From Pseudomonadota bacterium (lineage in GTDB: Bacteria; Pseudomonadota; Gammaproteobacteria; Burkholderiales; Rhodocyclaceae), in assembly GCA_029776255.1 (NCBI GenBank), contig JAKOTN010000097.1:1-64000 (forward strand): DNA of 64,000 nt, in the 5' to 3' direction. Of the stretch, positions 57,150-64,000 are shown one piece after another (within the stretch, counting starts at the first letter, position 1; each line of letters starts with the position of its first letter). The position numbers and the translations under genes were made by a program. The notes under the pieces are model-generated. The model was given only the letters and a program-made list of their open reading frames with translations. It made no database searches and was not told the origin of the DNA.

Positions 57150-58244
57150 ATGAGTCTCTACTGGAGTTCCTTGGTCCGTCGCTTGACCCCCTATGTTCCT
57201 GGCGAGCAACCAAAGTTGACCAATTTGGTCAAGTTGAATACGAATGAAAATCCGTATCCGCCGTCGCCGCGGGTGGTTGAGGCGATCGCGAACGAAATCG
57301 CGCAAGATGGTCAGATGTTGCGCCTGTACCCGGATCCGAACGCCGATTCGTTGAAGGATGCCGTCGCGGTGCGCCATGCGGCCGCTGGTATTGCAAGACC
57401 GCAAGTGTTTGTCGGCAACGGCTCCGACGAAGTTTTGGCACATGTTTTCGCCGCCTTGCTCAAGCACGAGTTGCCGATTCTATTTCCTGATATTACTTAC
57501 AGTTTTTATCCCGTCTATTGCGGTCTTTACGGAATCGATTTCATTGCCGTGCCGGTGGACGAGAGCTTTGCGATTTGTGTAGACGATTATGATCGGCCGA
57601 ATGGCGGCATCATTATCGCCAACCCGAATGCACCCACAGGCCGTGCCTTATCGCTGGAAGCCATTGAGCGCATGCTTGCCGCCAATGACCGGTCGGTCGT
57701 GGTTGTCGACGAGGCTTATGTCGATTTCGGTGCCGAGTCAGCGGTTGCATTGGTCAATCGCTACCCCAATCTGCTCGTGGTGCACACTTTGTCGAAGTCG
57801 CGATCCTTGGCCGGTTTGCGTGTGGGTTACGCCGTGGGGCATGTCCAGCTGATCGAGGCCCTTGAGCGCGTTAAAAACAGTTTCAACTCGTATCCGCTGG
57901 ATCGGCTGGCGATAGTCGGTGGCTCTGCCGCACTGGCCGACGACGAGCACTTCCACACAGTCCGGCAAGCGATCATGGCGAGTCGGGAGCAGTTGCGTAG
58001 CGCGTTGCTGGGCTTGGGTTTCGAGGTGGCGCCTTCAGCGGCCAATTTTATCTTTGTCAGGCACCCCCGGCACGATGCGGCCCAGATTGCCAGCGCTCTG
58101 CGTCAGCGCGGGATCATTGTCCGCCACTTCATGTTGCCGCGTATTGATCAGCATTTGCGGATCACGATCGGTACCGACGAGCAATGCCTAGCATTGGTTG
58201 CCGCTTTACGCCAAATTATTGAGTTGAATGTGGGGCGGCTGTAG
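57150..58244 (+). CDS. hisC: Histidinol-phosphate aminotransferase
   Basis: 364 residues, PLP enzyme. [12 protein letters not shown] is near the N-terminus, the PLP aspartate/tyrosine region reads [10 protein letters not shown] and VDEAYVDFG, and the Schiff-base lysine is in [15 protein letters not shown]. It points away from hisB with 166 bases between; in many relatives it lies in the same operon between hisD and hisB. hisG and hisD are not in the window. Confidence 0.94.
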   Translation: MSLYWSSLVRRLTPYVPGEQPKLTNLVKLNTNENPYPPSPRVVEAIANEIAQDGQMLRLYPDPNADSLKDAVAVRHAAAGIARPQVFVGNGSDEVLAHVFAALLKHELPILFPDITYSFYPVYCGLYGIDFIAVPVDESFAICVDDYDRPNGGIIIANPNAPTGRALSLEAIERMLAANDRSVVVVDEAYVDFGAESAVALVNRYPNLLVVHTLSKSRSLAGLRVGYAVGHVQLIEALERVKNSFNSYPLDRLAIVGGSAALADDEHFHTVRQAIMASREQLRSALLGLGFEVAPSAANFIFVRHPRHDAAQIASALRQRGIIVRHFMLPRIDQHLRITIGTDEQCLALVAALRQIIELNVGRL

Positions 58245-58316
58245 TCAAATTGACAAACGCCGGTTTGATGATCGATAAAGAACTGCGACAAAGTGTGTCG
58301 CATCAAAAGCGCTAAA

Positions 58317-58349
58317 GAAAAAGGCCAACTTCGAGAAGTTGGCCTTTTT
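58317..58349. terminator. Bidirectional intrinsic terminator between hisC and tRNA-Pro
   Basis: GGCCAACTT pairs perfectly with AAGTTGGCC over a CGAG loop and is flanked by AAAAA on one side and TTTTT on the other, so it can end both the rightward hisC and the leftward tRNA transcript. Confidence 0.93.
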
Positions 58350-58360
58350 CCTTGGACTAA

Positions 58361-58437
58361 TGGTCGGGGCGCCGGGATTCGAACTCGGGACCCCTTGCAC
58401 CCCATGCAAGTGCGCTACCAGGCTGCGCCACGCCCCG
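58361..58437 (-). tRNA. tRNA-Pro (anticodon GGG)
   Basis: 77 bases with encoded CCA. The acceptor CGGGGCG/CGCCCCG, T-loop GTTCGAATC and anticodon loop ATGGGGT (anticodon GGG) are all readable on the minus strand. Confidence 0.96.
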
Positions 58438-58473
58438 ACAACCCGGCGAGTATAGCCGAAAAGCGATGCAATC

Positions 58474-58839
58474 TCAAACACGCAACATTTCGACGATTCC
58501 CAGCAACTCGGTTCGCAACATTTCCGGCGTCATCGCGGCTTCGGGAGCTACGTTGTCGGCTTCAATGTCCTCAAGACGGTTGCGAGCACCGCTGATCGTG
58601 AAGCCCTGGCTGTATAGCAGCTCTCGGATGCGACGAACCAGCAATACCTCATGATGTTGATAGTAACGGCGATTGCCACGTCTTTTGACGGGTTTGAGCT
58701 GGGAAAACTCTTGTTCCCAATAGCGCAGGACATGTGGTTTGACGCCGCATAGCTCGCTCACCTCGCCAATCGTGAAATAGCGCTTGGCGGGGATTGCCGG
58801 TAATGGCCCGTTGCCGATCTCTTTAGGATTGGCTTCCAT
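58474..58839 (-). CDS. MerR-family regulator linked to ihfA/pheST
   Basis: About 121 residues. The winged helix reads [41 protein letters not shown], typical of MerR proteins, followed by a dimerisation helix. No metal-binding cysteine pair is seen. Its start lies inside the end of ihfA, so it is translated with ihfA. This regulator is conserved next to ihfA in many betaproteobacteria; its targets are not known to me. The ATG at 58848 is an alternative start. Confidence 0.88.
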   Translation of the reverse strand: MEANPKEIGNGPLPAIPAKRYFTIGEVSELCGVKPHVLRYWEQEFSQLKPVKRRGNRRYYQHHEVLLVRRIRELLYSQGFTISGARNRLEDIEADNVAPEAAMTPEMLRTELLGIVEMLRV

Positions 58840-59125
58840 CGTAAGCATGCTCCACCTCGGCCTTCAGTTTTTGGCTGGCATGAAAAGTAACGACTCGTCG
58901 CGCCGTGATCGGGATTTCTTCACCGGTCTTGGGATTGCGCCCCGGCCGTTGTGGTTTGTCCCGCAACTGAAAATTGCCGAAGCCAGAGAGTTTCACGCCG
59001 TCGCCTCGTTCGAGCGCGTTGCGAATTTCCTCAAAAAAAGCCTCGACCATGTCCTTGGCTTCACGTTTATTAAGGCCGACTTTTTCGAACAGTAAATCCG
59101 CCAGTTCTGCTTTGGTAAGCGTCAT
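58823..59125 (-). CDS. ihfA: Integration host factor alpha subunit
   Basis: 100 residues. [34 protein letters not shown] starts the HU/IHF fold; the beta-arm [17 protein letters not shown] holds the DNA-intercalating proline region. It bends DNA with IhfB. IHF would be needed for the sigma-54 promoter seen upstream of torF. Follows pheT by 11 bases. Confidence 0.95.
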   Translation of the reverse strand: MTLTKAELADLLFEKVGLNKREAKDMVEAFFEEIRNALERGDGVKLSGFGNFQLRDKPQRPGRNPKTGEEIPITARRVVTFHASQKLKAEVEHAYDGSQS

Positions 59126-59136
59126 TCCTTTCCCTC

Positions 59137-61512
59137 TCAGACGCGAAGCTGCGCCGCGAATGTCTCTTGCAGGTACGTCACCAGCGTTTGCATGGCGCTA
59201 TTGACGTCGGCTTCGAGCAACGTTTTTTGAGTATCTTGCATCACTATACGGAAGGCAAGGCTTTTCTTGCCCGCTTCGACGCCGCGTCCGGCATAAACGT
59301 CGAAGAGGCTAATTTCACGGACAATTGCTGGTTTGTTGCTGGTTAGGCCGGAGACAAGTGTCTGCAATTCCAGTTCTTGGCTGACCATGATCGCCAGGTC
59401 TCGGGTAACGGATGGCTGTCGCGATATTTCTCTGTATTGCGGCACGAAAGCGTTTAATACCGCGGAAAGATCAAGCTCAAAAAGCACCGCTGGTAACGGC
59501 AGTTCGTATTTTTGCAACCATTTTGGATGCAATTCGCCAATAAAACCAATGACCTGGCTGTTTATCGACACCGTTGCGCTGCGGCCGGGGTGTAAGGCCG
59601 GGTGAGCGGCCTTTTCGAAGGTGGCCGATAACGGGGCTAACAGACGTTCAAGGTCGCTCTTGACATCAAAAAAATCGACATTACGCGTCTGGATGGCCCA
59701 CTGTTCGGGAAGGGCCGAACCGTAAGCCAAGGCTGCCAGTTTCCACGGTTGGTGAAAACCCTCCACCGGCGAACCTTTCGGATCGCGACGAAAACAGCGA
59801 CCCGTCTCAAAAACGCGCAAGCGTGTCTGACGACGCTTTAAATTTGTCGCCACGTTGGCGACGAGTCCGCCGATCAGGGTGGATCGCATGACGCTTAACT
59901 GGCTGGCGATCGGATTGACCAGACGGATTGGTTGGCGGTTGCCAGCGAAATCGCTTTCCCAGTTGTCTTCGACGAACGCAAAGTTGATGACTTCCTGATA
60001 GCCACTGTCGGCGAGAATTTGCCGCACTCGTTGCAAGGGCCGTGCCGTTTCCGTTTGCGGCAGCATGGCCAGTGTCGCTTGCGGTACCGAGGAGGGAATG
60101 TTTTGATAACCATGCAGGCGCGCAATTTCCTCAATCAAATCCTCTTCGATCTCGAGGTCGAATCGATAAGTTGGTGGGCTGATAAGAAAATCGCCGCCAT
60201 CGCGGCTGAATGGCAGACCGAGACGAGAAAAAAAATCGCCAATTCGCTCGTTGGTGAGAGGTATGCCGAGAATTTTGGCCGCGCGCGCCGGGCGCAGGCG
60301 AACGGTCGGTCGTGCCGGGAGTGTCGCCAACGCCTCGCAAAGCGGACCGGCCTGCCCACCACAAATATGAAGGACGAGGCCCGTCGCGCGCTCAAGGGCG
60401 CGTCGAGTGCCGCCAAAATCGACACCGCGCTCGAAACGGTGCGACGCATCCGATCCGAAGCCGTAGCGACGCGCGCGACCGGCGATTGCCGTTGGCGTGA
60501 AAAAAGCGGATTCGAGAAATACCTCGGAGGTGTCCAGAGTAATGCCGCTTTCCTCGCCTCCCATTATGCCGGCCATCGCCACCGGGCCGTGATCGTCGGC
60601 GATCAGCAGCACATCGCCTTGCATTTCAAACGTTTGCTCGTTGAGCAGCATGATTTTTTCGGCTGGACGCGCCATGCGGGCATGGATCGCACCGTTTAGT
60701 CGCGTGTTGTCGAAGGCGTGCAGCGGCTGACCAAGTTCGAGCATGACATAGTTGGTGATGTCGACCAGGGCGGAGATCGGCCGCAGGCCACTACGCTCCA
60801 GACGACGGCGCATCCAGACAGGTGTTTCGGCGCGCGCGTTCACGCCGGCAATGACCCGGCCACAATATCGCGGGCACGCTTGTGGCGCATCGAGAACAAT
60901 CGCTCGTTGTGCTTGAATGGTCGGCTCGATAGTTTTAACGTCGATATAGCGGGCCGGCGTATCGGTCAAGGCGGAGACTTCGCGGGCGACACCCTCAAGT
61001 GATAGGCAGTCGGCCCGGTTCGGGGTTAGTTTGAGCGTCAGCAATCGATCGTCAAGGTCAAGATGACGACGGATGTCCTCGCCTACCGGCGCATCCGCGG
61101 CGAGAACGAGGAGGCCGTCGGCATCGGCCGCTAGCCCCAGTTCTTTAGCGGAACACAGCATGCCGGACGAAGTGACGCCGCGAACCTTGGCCACTTTGAT
61201 GGTGAATCCCCCCGGCAGTACGGCACCGGGTAGTGCGCAGGGGACTTTGACGCCAATGGCGGCGTTGGGCGCACCGCAAACGATTTGCGCCAACTCGCCA
61301 GAACCGGTGTCGACGCGGCAAACGTTGAGGCGGTCCGCGTCGGGGTGCTTTTCAAGTTCTACGATCCGTGCGACAACGACCTGTCCAAATGATGGGGCAA
61401 CGGTCTCCTCGGTCTCCACTTCGAGGCCAGCCATGGTCAATAAATGGGTGAACTCGGCACCCGCGCATACGGGATCGACGAAGCTGCGAAGCCAGGATTC
61501 AGAGAATTTCAT
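59137..61512 (-). CDS. pheT: Phenylalanyl-tRNA synthetase beta subunit
   Basis: 791 residues. An N-terminal tRNA-binding (EMAP-like) domain with [18 protein letters not shown], then B3/B4 and B5 domains ([15 protein letters not shown]), and a C-terminal anticodon-binding ferredoxin fold ([14 protein letters not shown]). Forms the tetramer with PheS. Confidence 0.96.
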   Translation of the reverse strand: MKFSESWLRSFVDPVCAGAEFTHLLTMAGLEVETEETVAPSFGQVVVARIVELEKHPDADRLNVCRVDTGSGELAQIVCGAPNAAIGVKVPCALPGAVLPGGFTIKVAKVRGVTSSGMLCSAKELGLAADADGLLVLAADAPVGEDIRRHLDLDDRLLTLKLTPNRADCLSLEGVAREVSALTDTPARYIDVKTIEPTIQAQRAIVLDAPQACPRYCGRVIAGVNARAETPVWMRRRLERSGLRPISALVDITNYVMLELGQPLHAFDNTRLNGAIHARMARPAEKIMLLNEQTFEMQGDVLLIADDHGPVAMAGIMGGEESGITLDTSEVFLESAFFTPTAIAGRARRYGFGSDASHRFERGVDFGGTRRALERATGLVLHICGGQAGPLCEALATLPARPTVRLRPARAAKILGIPLTNERIGDFFSRLGLPFSRDGGDFLISPPTYRFDLEIEEDLIEEIARLHGYQNIPSSVPQATLAMLPQTETARPLQRVRQILADSGYQEVINFAFVEDNWESDFAGNRQPIRLVNPIASQLSVMRSTLIGGLVANVATNLKRRQTRLRVFETGRCFRRDPKGSPVEGFHQPWKLAALAYGSALPEQWAIQTRNVDFFDVKSDLERLLAPLSATFEKAAHPALHPGRSATVSINSQVIGFIGELHPKWLQKYELPLPAVLFELDLSAVLNAFVPQYREISRQPSVTRDLAIMVSQELELQTLVSGLTSNKPAIVREISLFDVYAGRGVEAGKKSLAFRIVMQDTQKTLLEADVNSAMQTLVTYLQETFAAQLRV

Positions 61513-61539
61513 GACTGCTCAATGTTTTGGAGTGGGCTT

Positions 61540-62589
<1,050 letters not shown>

Positions 62590-62595
62590 TCACCG

Positions 62596-62618
62596 AAAAA
62601 AAGGAGGCGCTCGCCTCC
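62596..62618 (-). terminator. Terminator between rplT and pheS
   Basis: GGAGGC pairs with GCCTCC and is followed by TTTTTTT on the minus strand, starting 21 bases after the rplT stop and ending ten bases before the pheS ATG. It probably reduces read-through from the ribosomal genes into pheST. No pheM-like leader peptide is seen. Confidence 0.88.
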
Positions 62619-62638
62619 TTTCTTGATACGCGCCGAGA

Positions 62639-62998
62639 TCAGGCTTCCAGTTTGGCCTTGGCTTGCCCTGCTAGAGCTGCGAAGGCGGGTTTGTCGAAAA
62701 CGGCCAGATCGGCCAGCACCTTACGGTCTATTTCGATCTGCGCTTTCTTCAAACCGTTCATGAACGTGCTGTATTTCATGCCGAGTTCACGGGCAGCCGC
62801 ATTGATTCGGGCGATCCAGAGACTACGGAACTGTCGTTTTCTTTGACGCCTGTCGCGATAGGCATATTGCCCGGCTTTCATTACGGCCTGTTTGGCAACG
62901 CGGTAAACGTTGTTGCGGCGACCGCGGTAGCCCTTGGCCAGGGCGAGAATTTTTTTGTGGCGCGCGTGTGCGGTTACTCCACGTTTTACTCGGGGCAT
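62639..62998 (-). CDS. rplT: 50S ribosomal protein L20
   Basis: 119 residues; [30 protein letters not shown] is the canonical L20 N-terminus. L20 is also known to repress its own operon in other bacteria. Eleven bases after rpmI. Confidence 0.97.
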   Translation of the reverse strand: MPRVKRGVTAHARHKKILALAKGYRGRRNNVYRVAKQAVMKAGQYAYRDRRQRKRQFRSLWIARINAAARELGMKYSTFMNGLKKAQIEIDRKVLADLAVFDKPAFAALAGQAKAKLEA

Positions 62999-63009
62999 CT
63001 TCTATCTCC

Positions 63010-63207
63010 TCAGGCGTAGGGCAACATCGAACGAACCATGGCCTTGTCGGCGTCATGCACAGCGGTCATGCCGCGCAATTGACGCTTGGTTTTGGTGTCC
63101 TTCTTGGTCAGGATGTGTCGCTTGAACGCGTGCGAGCGCTTGATGCGGCCGCTGGGGCTGATCTTGAAGCGTTTTTTCGCTCCAGTCTTGGTCTTCATTT
63201 TGGGCAT
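63010..63207 (-). CDS. rpmI: 50S ribosomal protein L35
   Basis: 65 residues; [24 protein letters not shown] is the canonical L35. The extra 22 codons in the ORF track are not part of the family. Confidence 0.97.
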   Translation of the reverse strand: MPKMKTKTGAKKRFKISPSGRIKRSHAFKRHILTKKDTKTKRQLRGMTAVHDADKAMVRSMLPYA

Positions 63208-63320
63208 TGAATGCTCCTGTTTTAGCATGTTGCCAGGTGTCTCCCGACGGGAGTTCTTCAAACCCGACATCACTTGTCTTTTCCACTTACAACAAACAAC
63301 CGGGGAAATGTAATTTCCGA

Positions 63321-63842
63321 CTACTTTTTCTTGCTTGGCGTTAGCACCATCACCATTTGCCGGCCTTCCATTTTCGGCATCTGCTCGACAACGGCCAACT
63401 CCTGTAAGTCACTCCTTATCCGCTCGATCTGGCGCATACCGATGTCTTGATGGGCCATTTCCCGACCGCGAAATCGCAAAGTCACTTTAACTTTGTCGTC
63501 TTCTTCGAGAAAGCGCGTCATATTACGCAACTTAATCTGATAGTCGTTTTCATCGGTACCGGGACGTAGCTTGACTTCCTTGACCTGCACTTGTTTTTGT
63601 TTGAGTTTTTGTTCGTGCTGTCTTTTTTGTTCCTGGTACTTGAATTTCCCAAAGTCGACGATTCGACAGACCGGGGGCTGCGCCATTGGGGCGATTTCAA
63701 CTAAATCGACTCCCGCTTCCTCTGCCAGCGCCAACGCGGCCCTGACGTTCATGACACCCAACTGTTCGCCGTCCAAACCGACCAAACGGACTTCCGGTGC
63801 GTTTATCTCTTCGTTAACGCGTTGCGCCTTTTGCAGTGCGAT
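63321..63842 (-). CDS. infC: Translation initiation factor IF-3 with an ATC start codon
   Basis: About 173 residues. The ORF track starts at 63785, but 19 further in-frame codons read [18 protein letters not shown], the conserved IF-3 N-terminus. They follow an ATC codon, and AAGGAG stands eight bases before it. A rare start codon in infC is the basis of self-regulation in other bacteria, since IF-3 rejects such starts. The linker [17 protein letters not shown] is typical. The gene sits between thrS and rpmI. Confidence 0.93.
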   Translation of the reverse strand: MALQKAQRVNEEINAPEVRLVGLDGEQLGVMNVRAALALAEEAGVDLVEIAPMAQPPVCRIVDFGKFKYQEQKRQHEQKLKQKQVQVKEVKLRPGTDENDYQIKLRNMTRFLEEDDKVKVTLRFRGREMAHQDIGMRQIERIRSDLQELAVVEQMPKMEGRQMVMVLTPSKKK

Positions 63843-63869
63843 GGCTCCGCTCCTTGTTCCAACAGATAA

Positions 63870-64000
63870 TCAAGCCGTGCCGCCTCGCGCCTCGATTTCA
63901 TCAAGCAGTCGTTTGGTTAATGCCGTGACCGACATCTGCCCCAAATCTCCCCCGCCACGCGTGCGCACGGTCACCAAGTTTGCCGCCATTTCCTTGTCGC
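63870..64000 (-). CDS. thrS: Threonyl-tRNA synthetase, C-terminal end only (cut by window edge)
   Basis: The last 42 codons are in the window: NLVTVRTRGGGDLGQMSV followed by a terminal helix, matching the end of the anticodon-binding domain of ThrRS. The rest lies to the right. Only 27 bases separate it from the infC start, so the operon runs thrS-infC-rpmI-rplT-pheST-ihfA-merR. Confidence 0.85.
   Translation of the reverse strand, partial: DKEMAANLVTVRTRGGGDLGQMSVTALTKRLLDEIEARGGTA

Overview
The window looks like ordinary chromosome from a GC-rich (roughly 60-65 %) betaproteobacterium, most plausibly a member of the Rhodocyclales. The evidence is gene content and order: a thrS-infC-rpmI-rplT-pheS-pheT-ihfA-merR block, a his-hinT-tatABC block, a sigma-54 type torF-glnK-amtB block, and a small H-NS-like protein of the beta/gamma type. 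The genus is inference. I see no rRNA, prophage, insertion sequence or CRISPR array. Most of the long open frames in the ORF track are high-GC antisense shadows.

Layout. 1-364 is a gene-free stretch of tandem GAAA-loop hairpins. 365-3250 is a cobalamin-dependent ribonucleotide reductase. 3532-4950 is a MaoC-phosphotransacetylase fusion, divergent from a complete cytoplasmic NAD-reducing [NiFe] hydrogenase operon with its protease (hoxFUYHW, 5270-10410). Two tRNA genes (Glu, Ala) follow. 10837-18296 is the pbpC/alpha-2-macroglobulin periplasmic pair, then apaH, galE, an H-NS-like gene and a flavin reductase. 21973-26033 holds mutY, an MFS transporter, ubiX, a Gx-type membrane protein and a DUF3124 protein. 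26205-29122 is amtB-glnK-torF, read leftward from a clear -24/-12 promoter with NtrC-like sites upstream. 29185-38215 holds ubiK, comM, a duplicated BamE-like lipoprotein, speD, trpB2, a SPOR protein, coaE, zapD, a Nudix hydrolase and a CapA-family protein.

38288-43352 holds a Cache-domain protein, a SatP-type acetate transporter, and a transglutaminase plus ATP-grasp/alpha-E pair. 43466-47169 holds an exported ankyrin protein and then an rtcB-prfH pair (RNA ligase plus release-factor homologue) preceded by an elaborate leader. After a small coiled-coil gene missed by the ORF track come an FAH-family hydrolase, a Nif3-like protein, a DegS-like protease and a YafJ-like amidotransferase. 51412-56983 is hisB-hisH-hisA-hisF-hisI-hisE-hinT-tatA-tatB-tatC read leftward, with hisC turned round and reading rightward. 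The right end is tRNA-Pro, a MerR-type regulator, ihfA, pheT, pheS, rplT, rpmI, infC and the 3' end of thrS.

The most interesting parts are: the rtcB-prfH ribosome repair/rescue module with its small leader ORF, a pairing that could hide the leader's ribosome site, and a strong terminator before rtcB; a terminator hairpin six bases before the ATP-grasp/alpha-E start; the sigma-54/NtrC architecture of torF-glnK-amtB; several clean palindromes in promoter regions; and a MaoC domain that has lost its catalytic histidine. Starts were moved inward from the ORF track wherever a ribosome-binding site, overlap or family N-terminus argued for it.
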